Shown here piece after piece: positions 1 through 5,017 of a DNA stretch of 5,305 nt. The DNA lies in NCBI GenBank assembly GCA_029098085.1, contig JAQXNQ010000019.1, positions 1 through 5,305 on the forward strand, read 5' to 3'. Source of the DNA: Oscillospiraceae bacterium (GTDB lineage Bacteria > Bacillota > Clostridia > Oscillospirales > Ruminococcaceae). Below the pieces are notes generated by a model. That model was not told the origin of the DNA and did no database searches. It saw nothing but the letters and a program-made list of their open reading frames with translations. A program made the position numbers and the translations under genes. Numbering within the stretch: position 1 is the first letter of the stretch; the number at the start of each line of letters is the position of its first letter.

Positions 1-142
1 TGTGGATGACCGAATTGTCGTCGGAGGGACAGAGCATGGTCGGTTTGTGGGCCAGAGCCGCCGCCAGCTCCTTCCAGGGCGTGATCCGGTTTCCGGGCCG
101 CAGACATTTGAGCCGGCGGGTGGAGCCATGATACCAGCGCAT
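1..142 (-). CDS. Unrecognised protein, N-terminal 47 residues, cut by the left window edge
   Basis: Reading the complement from an ATG at 142-140 gives an open frame of 47 codons to the window edge, beginning MRWYHGSTRRLKCLRPG and ending near CPSDDNSVIH. The start is supported by a ribosome binding site AAAGGAG eight bases upstream and by the absence of any better start. I do not recognise the family. The opening pattern YHGS followed by L-x2-L-x-PG resembles the N-termini of some small proteins with an ADP-ribosyltransferase-like (Arr-type) fold, but 47 residues are too few to support that call. No signal peptide or membrane segment is visible in this part. The gene is divergent from the flavoprotein gene at 239, with 96 bases between the two starts. 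I saw no convincing minus-strand promoter in that gap. Confidence is good that this is a gene and low on its role. Confidence 0.68.
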   Translation of the reverse strand, partial: MRWYHGSTRRLKCLRPGNRITPWKELAAALAHKPTMLCPSDDNSVIH

Positions 143-150
143 GAGCGGTT

Positions 151-157
151 CTCCTTT
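151..157 (-). promoter_or_regulatory. Ribosome binding site of the left-edge gene
   Basis: The complement reads AAAGGAG, followed by eight bases and then the ATG at 142-140. It is the main evidence that the short, edge-truncated minus frame is a real gene. Confidence 0.65.
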
Positions 158-177
158 CTGAAATGCGGTGAAAAGCC

Positions 178-206
178 TTGCGTTCCCGTCTGCCCCGTGG
201 TAAAAT
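178..206 (+). promoter_or_regulatory. Sigma-A type promoter with extended -10, for the flavoprotein gene
   Basis: A -10 element TAAAAT (201-206, five of six consensus bases) is preceded by TG at 198-199, giving an extended -10 (TGG-TAAAAT). A poor -35 match TTGCGT lies at 178-183 with exactly 17 bases between. Transcription would start near 213, leaving a leader of about 25 bases before the GTG at 239. The extended -10 can compensate for the weak -35. This is a prediction from sequence only. Confidence 0.55.
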
Positions 207-220
207 GGGAAAAATCAAAC

Positions 221-228
221 AGGAAGGA
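221..228 (+). promoter_or_regulatory. Ribosome binding site that decides the GTG start at 239
   Basis: AGGAAGGA sits ten bases before the GTG at 239-241. A nearer ATG at 229 is in another frame and directly abuts this site, so it cannot be used. The site therefore supports GTG as the true start. Confidence 0.65.
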
Positions 229-238
229 ATGAAAACGC

Positions 239-784
239 GTGAACGTTTTTCTTTTGAACGGAAGCCCCAATCCGAAGGGCGCCACGGCGGCGCTGCTTTC
301 CGTTATCCGGGAGGCAGCGGAGGAAAAGGACTGCCGGTGCGAGACCATCTGCCTGGGGGAGATGAGCATCCGCGGCTGTCTCGGCTGCAAGAGCTGCTAC
401 GAGACCGGCAGCTGCGTGCTGCAGGATGACGCGCAGACCGTTCAGGCTGCCATGGAACGGGCCGACCTGCTGATCCTCGCGCTGCCGTCCTACTGGGGCG
501 ACATGCCGGGACAGGCCAAGGTTTTCATCGACCGCTGCACGCCCTACTGCAACACCAACCGGGGCCACCGCAGCTTTTCTCCCGGTAAAACCGGCTTTGG
601 ACTGGCTCTGCGGGCGGGACGGTCGGCGGGGGAGTGCGAGCATCTGGTGGCCAGCGTGGAGCACTTTCTCGGTCATCTGGACATTCCCATGGCAGATTCC
701 CTGTTTCTGACCCAGTCCGACACGCCGGAGGATATCCTGTCCCATAAGGAGGAGATTCTCGCCCGCTGCAGAAGGTGGTTTTAA
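239..784 (+). CDS. Flavodoxin-fold NAD(P)H-dependent FMN reductase / iron-sulfur flavoprotein-like protein
   Basis: This 181-residue cytoplasmic protein has the layout of the NADPH-dependent FMN reductase / Isf-like family. An N-terminal beta strand and phosphate loop (MNVFLLNGSPNPKGAT, residues 1-16) would bind the FMN phosphate, and LPSYWGDMPGQAKVFIDR (82-99) is the family's second flavin-site motif. Between them lies GCLGCKSCYETGSC (46-59): Cys47, Cys50, Cys53 and Cys59 form C-x2-C-x2-C-x5-C, which fits the compact cysteine motif (C-x2-C-x2-C-x4-7-C) that holds a [4Fe-4S] cluster in archaeal and clostridial Isf proteins, followed by the usual DD. The protein could move electrons between a ferredoxin or NAD(P)H and an acceptor, or reduce quinones or nitro compounds; its substrate cannot be read from sequence. 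It has a GTG start with a good ribosome binding site and its own promoter, and ends 35 bases from the convergent FAD oxidoreductase gene. Confidence 0.85.
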   Translation: MNVFLLNGSPNPKGATAALLSVIREAAEEKDCRCETICLGEMSIRGCLGCKSCYETGSCVLQDDAQTVQAAMERADLLILALPSYWGDMPGQAKVFIDRCTPYCNTNRGHRSFSPGKTGFGLALRAGRSAGECEHLVASVEHFLGHLDIPMADSLFLTQSDTPEDILSHKEEILARCRRWF

Positions 785-801
785 GGGGTCTTTGGACGCC
801 C
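785..801. terminator. Weak hairpin between two convergent genes
   Basis: GGGGTC (785-790) and GACGCCC (795-801) can form six base pairs around a TTTG loop with one bulged G at 798. It starts right after the TAA of the flavoprotein gene and lies 19 bases beyond the stop of the convergent gene. Neither strand has a proper T-run after the stem (the minus strand has only TTAAAA), so termination here is a weak inference from position and shape. Confidence 0.25.
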
Positions 802-819
802 GCTCCGTGAAAGTCCCGC

Positions 820-2088
820 TCAGATGTGCCCCACATCCACCGCTTCCGGCGGCAGGGAGGGATCCTCGGGCAGGTATTCGTCGGGGAAGTGCACCATGAT
901 GTTGTCGCCGGCGATCCGCTGCTGCAGCACCCTGATGTCCACATCGGAGACGGCTCGGTCGGTCTCCAGCGCCAGCACGGCGGCCTCGGCGGCAGCCTGT
1001 CCGGTGATGATGGCCGGGGGGATGACCCGCAGCATATCCCAGGCGTAGCCCGCTCCGGCGGCGCTCCGTCCGGCGGTCAGCAGGTTGGGGAAGCCCTTCC
1101 GGGTCAGGCAGCGCAGCGGCACCTCCATCAGCACGTCCCGGTGGTCGAAGTCGTTGATGGCGCAGACCGAATCGTCAAAGTGCCGGTAGACATCGTCCAG
1201 GGTCAGAGTGTAGTCGCCGTCGATGCGGCAGGTGGTGCGCAGCTGGGGCATCATGGGCAGGATGGCGATGTCCCGGCTATTGCGGTCGTCGCCCTTGATG
1301 TGCTCCAGCATCAGCAGCTGGTTGCGGATCAGGTAGTCGGTCACCTCTTCCACGGTCAGGCCGGTGTACCGGGGCACGTCCGCAGGCTGATTGTGTCCGT
1401 ACAGGGAGGCGCAGCCGCCGGATACGCCGGTGTAGGCGTCCCGGATATTGCCGCTTTCCACGGCCTTTCTGCAGGACTCCAGCGTGATGGCCATGCCGCC
1501 GTAGGTGAAATAGTTCTGTCCGGCCACGGTGGGCATACCCGACCGGCGGAGCAGATCGGCATCGCCGGTGGTGTCGATGACCATCCCGGCGGGGTGGTAT
1601 TCCCGGCCGGATTTGCTCTCGGTGATGACGCCCCGGCAGACGCCGCCCTCCATGACAGGCTGGGCCGCGATGCAGTCAAACAGCAGGTCCACGCCAGCCT
1701 GCTGCACCTGCTCGGTCAGCTGCAGGGCGAAGATATTGGGGGAGTAGCGCTGCATGTACCGCACCAGCGTCGGCTCCTTCGGCTCCCCGTCCTTCCACGG
1801 CTCGGGGATGGTGTCGTAGCCGTACCTGGCCGACATCCGCACCCATTCCTCACACAGGCCGAAGATGATCTGTTTGCCCCGGCCGTTGCACATGGGCACA
1901 AAGAAGTTGATCAGTCCCAGGGTGCCCAGTCCGCCCAGAATGGTGGACTTTTCCAGCAGCAGAACGGTTTTTCCCCATTTGCGGGCCGTCAGAGCAGCCG
2001 CTGTTCCGGCCAGACCGCCGCCGGCCACAATGACGTCATAGCTCTTTTTGCAGGGAATCTCCTGAGTGAAGGTGAGTGCAGCGTTCAT
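820..2088 (-). CDS. FAD-dependent oxidoreductase (FAD_oxidored family), substrate unknown
   Basis: This is a 422-residue, apparently complete flavoenzyme. Residues 17-46 are a Rossmann FAD-binding motif: YDVIVAGGGLAGTAAALTA with GGGLAG at 23-28 and the ribose-binding acid at Glu46 (LLLEK), then LGGLGT at 51-56. DTTGDADL (172-179) is the conserved second flavin motif of the family, and LLTAGRSAAGAGYAWDMLR (336-354) near the C terminus closes the FAD site. The middle, rich in Tyr, Met and Arg, presumably forms the substrate domain. There is no signal peptide, membrane helix or cysteine cluster, so it should be cytosolic and carry flavin only. Members of this family are often listed simply as FAD-dependent oxidoreductases, and I cannot name the substrate. 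The start is supported by AGGAAAGG about eleven bases upstream and a near-perfect promoter 43 bases upstream. It lies 175 bases downstream of tgt on the same strand, but its own promoter suggests an independent unit. Confidence 0.85.
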   Translation of the reverse strand: MNAALTFTQEIPCKKSYDVIVAGGGLAGTAAALTARKWGKTVLLLEKSTILGGLGTLGLINFFVPMCNGRGKQIIFGLCEEWVRMSARYGYDTIPEPWKDGEPKEPTLVRYMQRYSPNIFALQLTEQVQQAGVDLLFDCIAAQPVMEGGVCRGVITESKSGREYHPAGMVIDTTGDADLLRRSGMPTVAGQNYFTYGGMAITLESCRKAVESGNIRDAYTGVSGGCASLYGHNQPADVPRYTGLTVEEVTDYLIRNQLLMLEHIKGDDRNSRDIAILPMMPQLRTTCRIDGDYTLTLDDVYRHFDDSVCAINDFDHRDVLMEVPLRCLTRKGFPNLLTAGRSAAGAGYAWDMLRVIPPAIITGQAAAEAAVLALETDRAVSDVDIRVLQQRIAGDNIMVHFPDEYLPEDPSLPPEAVDVGHI

Positions 2089-2130
2089 AGGATGTTCCGC
2101 CTTTCCTGTTTTATGTCTTTACCGCTCTTC

Positions 2131-2159
2131 ATTATAGCAACATCTGTCAGGAATTGCAA
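2131..2159 (-). promoter_or_regulatory. Strong sigma-A promoter of the FAD oxidoreductase gene
   Basis: On the complement, TTGCAA (2159-2154) and a perfect TATAAT (2136-2131) are separated by exactly 17 bases, and the TATAAT is preceded by TGC, an extended -10. Transcription would start near 2124, giving a leader of about 36 bases before the ATG at 2088. This separates the FAD oxidoreductase gene from the queA-tgt operon upstream. Confidence 0.75.
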
Positions 2160-2263
2160 GCATTAGGAAGGAATTTCATGAAGAATGCCCCGGAATCGAT
2201 GGGCGGGAAGGAAGGAGATGCCATGATGCGCCGATCCTGCCGCGCTCCGTCTTGGCGGACGGG

Positions 2264-3400
2264 TTATATTCTGGTATCCAGCAGCTCGCCGTACTTCGCC
2301 TTGAATTCCCCGAAGGTGCCGTTGTCCAGCGCTTCCCGGATCTTCTCCATCAGCGTATTATAGAACCAGAGGTTGTGCATGACCGCCAGCCGCATGGCCA
2401 GCATCTCGTTGGCCTTGAACAGATGGCGCAGGTCGGCCCTCGAATGGCGGCGGCAGGTGGGGCAGCCGCACTCCGGATCGATGGGTTGGTCGTCCTCGGC
2501 GTACTTGGCGTTCATGATGTTGCGGATGCCGCTCCAGGTGTTCAGATGGCCGTGGCGGGCGTTGCGGGAGGGCATGACGCAGTCGAACAGATCCACGCCC
2601 CGGCTCACCGCCTCGATGATGTTGCCCGGGGTGCCGACGCCCATCAGATACCGGGGCTTGTTTTCCGGCATGTACGGCTCCACCGCCGAAATGATCCGGT
2701 ACATGTCGCAGGCCGGTTCGCCCACCGCCAGTCCGCCGATGGCGTAGCCGTCCAGATCCAGCGCCGCGATTTCTTTCATATGCTCGATCCGCAGATCATC
2801 GTAGACGCAGCCCTGATTGATGCCGAACAGCAGCTGATGGGGGTTGATGGTGCCTTCCAGCGCGTTGAGCCGCTCCATCTCTTCCTTGCAGCGCACCAGC
2901 CAGCGGGTGGTGCGGGCGCAGGATTTTGCGGAGTATTCCCGGGTGGAGGGGTTCTCGACGCATTCGTCAAAGGCCATGGCGATGGTGGAGCCCAGGTTGG
3001 ACTGGATCTGCATGCTGATCTCGGGGCTCATGAAGATCTTCCGCCCGTCCACATGGGAGGCGAAGGTCACGCCCTCTTCGTCGATCTTCCGCAGGGAGGC
3101 CAGGGAGAAGACCTGAAATCCGCCCGAGTCGGTGAGGATGGGCCGGTCCCAGCCCATGAATTTATGCAGGCCGCCCATCCGGCGGATCAGCTGATCGCCG
3201 GGCCGGACGTGGAGGTGATAGGTGTTGCAGAGCTCCACCTGACACTTCAGATCCTTCAGGTCGTAAGAGGAGATGCCGCCCTTGATGGCGGCGGAGGTGC
3301 CCACGTTCATGAAGGCCGGGGTCTGCACCGTGCCGTGGACGGTCTCAAAGCTGCCCCGGCGGGCGGTGCCTTCTTTTTTGATGAGGGTGTACTTGGCCAT
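2264..3400 (-). CDS. tgt: tRNA-guanine transglycosylase (queuine/preQ1 tRNA-ribosyltransferase)
   Basis: The enzyme exchanges guanine 34 in tRNAs for Asp, Asn, His and Tyr with preQ1, a step of queuosine synthesis in the cytosol. The 378-residue length is normal for bacterial Tgt. By alignment from memory with the Zymomonas enzyme, the general base is Asp91 in LTDSGGFQ (89-96), substrate-recognition residues are Asp145 in FDEC (144-147) and the loop IGGLAVGE (221-228), and the nucleophile is Asp273 in FDCVMPSR (272-279). The zinc site is Cys311, Cys313, Cys316 and His342 (CGCPTC and MHNLW). Cys147 and Val226 are the residues typical of bacterial, preQ1-using enzymes rather than eukaryotic queuine-using ones. 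The start MAKYTLIKK follows AAAGGA by seven bases. It begins 18 bases after the queA stop, so the two are surely co-transcribed. No clear intrinsic terminator follows the TAA at 2264; only a five-pair GC hairpin without a T-run is visible. Confidence 0.97.
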   Translation of the reverse strand: MAKYTLIKKEGTARRGSFETVHGTVQTPAFMNVGTSAAIKGGISSYDLKDLKCQVELCNTYHLHVRPGDQLIRRMGGLHKFMGWDRPILTDSGGFQVFSLASLRKIDEEGVTFASHVDGRKIFMSPEISMQIQSNLGSTIAMAFDECVENPSTREYSAKSCARTTRWLVRCKEEMERLNALEGTINPHQLLFGINQGCVYDDLRIEHMKEIAALDLDGYAIGGLAVGEPACDMYRIISAVEPYMPENKPRYLMGVGTPGNIIEAVSRGVDLFDCVMPSRNARHGHLNTWSGIRNIMNAKYAEDDQPIDPECGCPTCRRHSRADLRHLFKANEMLAMRLAVMHNLWFYNTLMEKIREALDNGTFGEFKAKYGELLDTRI

Positions 3401-3418
3401 AGCGTGTTCCTTTCTGCG

Positions 3419-4450
3419 TCAGAGGATGATCATGGCGTCGCCGAAGCTGAAGAACCGGTATTTCTCCTGCACCGCGACCTCATAGGCGTGCATGGTGTGC
3501 TCATAGCCCGCCAGAGCGGAGACCAGCATGATCAGCGTGCTTTCGGGCAGGTGAAAATTGGTGATCAGTCCGTCGATGCACTTGAATTCGTAAGGGGGAT
3601 AGATGAAGATGTCAGTCCAGCCGTCCGCCTCTTTGATTTCCCCGCAGAAGGCGGCGACGCTCTCCAGCGTCCGGCAGCTGGTGGTGCCCACGGCGATGAC
3701 CCGGCCGCCCTTTGCCTTGGTCTCCCGGATCAGGTCGGCGGTGTGGGCGGGGAGGTGGTAGTGCTCGGAGTGCATCTTGTGGTCGAGGATGTTGTCCTCC
3801 TTTACCGGCCGGAAGGTGCCCAGCCCCACATGGAGGGTCACATCGGTGATCCGCACCCCCATGGCCTTCAGCTTGTCCATCAGCTCGGGGGTGAAGTGCA
3901 GACCCGCCGTGGGGGCCGCCGCCGAGCCCAGCTCCCGGGAGTACACGGTCTGGTACCGCTCCTTGTCCTCCAGCTTTTCGGTGATGTAGGGGGGGAGGGG
4001 CATCTGGCCGATTCTGTCCAGAATGGTGTAGATGTTCTCACCGGGATCATGCTCGAACCGGCAGAGCCGGTTGCCGCCGTCCAGCACCTCCAGAATCTCC
4101 GCCTTCAGCAGTCCGTCACCGAAGACGAACCGCGCTCCCGGCTTGGCCCGCCGTCCGGGCTTGACCAGAATCTCCCACAGATCCTGTTCCTTCTGCTCCA
4201 GCAGCAGGAACTCCATCTGAGCGCCGGTATCCTCCTTGACGCCGTAGATCCGGGCGGGAATGACCCGGGAGTCGTTGACCACCAGCAGGTCGCCGGGGCG
4301 CAGCAGCTGGGGCAGATCATAGAAATGCCGGTGCACCATCTCACCGGTCACCCGGTCCAGCTGCAGCAGCCGGGAGTGATCCCGCTGCTCCAGCGGATGC
4401 TGGGCAATGAGCTCCTGGGGAAGATCAAAGTAAAAGTCGTGTTTCTGCAT
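3419..4450 (-). CDS. queA: S-adenosylmethionine:tRNA ribosyltransferase-isomerase
   Basis: QueA transfers and isomerises the ribosyl part of S-adenosylmethionine onto preQ1-modified tRNA to give epoxyqueuosine, the step after Tgt. The 343-residue protein is full length and carries the family signatures in order: DFYFDLPQELIAQHPLEQRD (5-24), NDSRVIPAR (59-67), QMPLPPYI (149-156), the stretch from RYQTVYS to TAGLHFT (165-187), HVGLGTFRPV (207-216), MHSEHY (226-231), VGTTSCRTLE (254-263), TNFHLPESTLIMLVSA (297-312) and the C-terminal YRFFSFGDAMI (331-341). The ATG at 4450 is preceded by AAAAGGA nine bases upstream. It is the first gene of the queA-tgt operon and is divergent from asd. No earlier queuosine-pathway gene (queC, queD, queE, queF), epoxyqueuosine reductase or preQ1 riboswitch is visible in the window, so preQ1 must be made or imported through genes located elsewhere. 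Confidence 0.97.
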   Translation of the reverse strand: MQKHDFYFDLPQELIAQHPLEQRDHSRLLQLDRVTGEMVHRHFYDLPQLLRPGDLLVVNDSRVIPARIYGVKEDTGAQMEFLLLEQKEQDLWEILVKPGRRAKPGARFVFGDGLLKAEILEVLDGGNRLCRFEHDPGENIYTILDRIGQMPLPPYITEKLEDKERYQTVYSRELGSAAAPTAGLHFTPELMDKLKAMGVRITDVTLHVGLGTFRPVKEDNILDHKMHSEHYHLPAHTADLIRETKAKGGRVIAVGTTSCRTLESVAAFCGEIKEADGWTDIFIYPPYEFKCIDGLITNFHLPESTLIMLVSALAGYEHTMHAYEVAVQEKYRFFSFGDAMIIL

Positions 4451-4473
4451 GATTGTCAGTCCTTTTGTCAGTG

Positions 4474-4502
4474 AGTAAAGAATCGTGAAGCGTTATGGTC
4501 AT
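4474..4502 (-). promoter_or_regulatory. Weak candidate promoter for queA-tgt
   Basis: On the complement, ATGACC (4502-4497) and TTTACT (4479-4474) each match four of six consensus bases with 17 bases between, which would give a leader of about 17 bases. A promoter for the operon must lie in 4451-4675 because the upstream gene is divergent, but this is the best match I could find and it is poor. Confidence 0.25.
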
Positions 4503-4624
4503 CCGGCCGGTTTCCGATGTGTTCCGTCTTTTCCAATCCCCACAGAAAATTCTCCCCATTCCCGCCCCAAACCAGCATCCCGGTGCATTTTCTCCCGGAT
4601 TTTCCCGCTTCTGCGAAAAAAGAA

Positions 4625-4653
4625 TTGACACGAAAAAACGAACGTGATATGAT
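4625..4653 (+). promoter_or_regulatory. Strong sigma-A promoter of the asd leader
   Basis: A perfect TTGACA (4625-4630) and TATGAT (4648-4653, five of six) are 17 bases apart, and TGA before the -10 makes an extended -10 element. The A-run at 4616-4621 just upstream of the -35 resembles an UP element. Transcription should begin near 4660, only about 16 bases before the first helix of the lysine riboswitch, so the asd mRNA carries a leader of roughly 358 bases. Confidence 0.85.
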
Positions 4654-4675
4654 AAGAAAAACAACAGATAATCCG

Positions 4676-4842
4676 GGTCAGAGGTGCGGTTCTAAAGAGT
4701 ACATGTGTGGAGATTTCCCGATTGCCGAAGCACATTGAAAGGTATGACTGCCGAAGGCGGCGGCTCCGGGAAGAGCAGCCGGCCTGGTTTTCCGTCAAAG
4801 AGGCGGAGAACTGTCGTCATGATTCATGATGGAGCGCTGACC
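4676..4842 (+). promoter_or_regulatory. Lysine riboswitch (L-box) aptamer
   Basis: The sequence carries the conserved L-box core: AGAGGTGCGG (4680-4689), AGAGTA (4696-4701), GAAAGG (4737-4742), GCCGAAGG (4750-4757), CCTGG (4783-4787), CTGTC (4811-4815) and GGAGCGCT (4831-4838). All five helices can be drawn by hand. P1 is GGTCAG 4676-4681 with CTGACC 4837-4842. P2 has ATGTG 4703-4707 with CACAT 4731-4735 plus TGG 4708-4710 with CCG 4725-4727. P3 has CGGC 4758-4761 with GCCG 4778-4781 plus GCT with AGC. P4 pairs 4788-4796 with 4802-4810 over nine pairs including two G-U. P5 is TCATG 4817-4821 with CATGA 4825-4829. The P2 loop TTCCCG (4715-4720) and P3 loop CGGGAA (4767-4772) are perfectly complementary, matching the loop-loop contact known in this class. 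Lysine binding should stabilise P1 and reduce expression of asd downstream. Confidence 0.93.
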
Positions 4843-4926
4843 GTTGATTTCACGGGCCGCCGTGTCATGTGGAGCAATGGCAGCGTATACTATTATAATC
4901 GATGACGGGCCGGTTTTCAACCGGTT
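4839..4926 (+). promoter_or_regulatory. Lysine riboswitch expression platform (antiterminator form)
   Basis: GACCGTTGA (4839-4847) can pair with TCAACCGGTT (4917-4926) over nine pairs, one of them G-U, with C4922 bulged. Its GACC is also the 3' strand of aptamer helix P1, and its partner is the 3' strand of the terminator stem. The helix therefore cannot coexist with either P1 or the terminator, as a lysine OFF-switch requires. A nested helix GTCAT (4864-4868) with ATGAC (4902-4906) is compatible with it. The assignment rests on manual pairing, not on computed folding. Confidence 0.6.
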
Positions 4927-4931
4927 TTTTT
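4908..4931 (+). terminator. Intrinsic terminator of the lysine riboswitch
   Basis: CCGGTT (4910-4915) and AACCGG (4919-4924) form a perfect six-pair stem around a TTC loop, extendable by two G-U pairs (4908-4909 with 4925-4926), and are followed by seven Ts (4925-4931). The stem is short but GC-rich, and it lies 65 bases after the aptamer and 86 bases before asd. When lysine holds P1 closed, this hairpin is free to form and stop transcription before asd. Confidence 0.85.
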
Positions 4932-4960
4932 ATGAATGTGCGATTCTGCCGAAAAGCTGT

Positions 4961-5008
4961 CTCCTCCGGCGCCCGGAACGGGGAAACTTTCCCTGAGGAG
5001 AGAAGGAG
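4961..5008 (+). other. Structured segment between the terminator and the asd ribosome binding site
   Basis: Two adjacent hairpins can form: TCCGG (4965-4969) with CCGGA (4973-4977), loop CGC; and GGGAA (4981-4985) with TTCCC (4989-4993), loop ACT. They are enclosed by CTCC (4961-4964), which can pair with GGAG (4997-5000). CTCCT (4961-4965) is also complementary to AGGAG of the asd ribosome binding site (5004-5008). This part is not in the standard lysine riboswitch model. It could affect mRNA stability or translation of asd, but no function is established. Confidence 0.4.
5003..5008 (+). promoter_or_regulatory. Ribosome binding site of asd
   Basis: AAGGAG lies nine bases before the ATG at 5018. 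A second purine run, GAGGAG (4995-5000), lies just upstream and is too far away to serve this start well. Confidence 0.75.
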
Positions 5009-5017
5009 TTTGTGTAT

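Noticed and set aside
215..745. A 176-codon minus-strand frame over the flavoprotein gene
   Set aside because: It is antisense to a gene with clear FMN and cysteine motifs, has no motif of its own and no supported start.
826..2166. A 446-codon open frame on the plus strand
   Set aside because: It is the antisense shadow of the FAD oxidoreductase, with low-complexity Gly/Val/His/Gln composition and no recognisable motif.
2248..2262. Hairpin CCGTC/GACGG just after the tgt stop as a terminator
   Set aside because: The stem has only five pairs, and no T-run follows it on the minus strand, so it does not meet the pattern of an intrinsic terminator.
2252..4474. A 740-codon open frame on the plus strand
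   Set aside because: It lies exactly antisense to queA and tgt, both complete and unmistakable. Long open antisense frames rich in His, Val, Asp and Gly are expected from the GC-biased third codon positions.
4565..4612. Near-repeat of CCCGG...TTTTC units in the divergent region
   Set aside because: The copies are short, imperfect and few, and are adequately explained by the pyrimidine-rich composition.
4451..4675. A preQ1 riboswitch upstream of queA
   Set aside because: I looked for a short hairpin with an A-rich tail and pseudoknot on the minus strand before queA and found none.
4499..4798. A 99-codon minus-strand frame across the asd promoter and riboswitch
   Set aside because: It overlaps the strong plus-strand promoter and aptamer, has a Ser/Arg/Phe-rich composition typical of noncoding frames and no known motif.
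4819..4905. A 28-codon frame starting MIHDGALTVDF and ending just before the terminator, as a leader peptide
   Set aside because: Its start lies within helix P5 of the aptamer, it lacks a well-placed ribosome binding site, and it contains no lysine codons, so a peptide attenuator is much less likely than the riboswitch.
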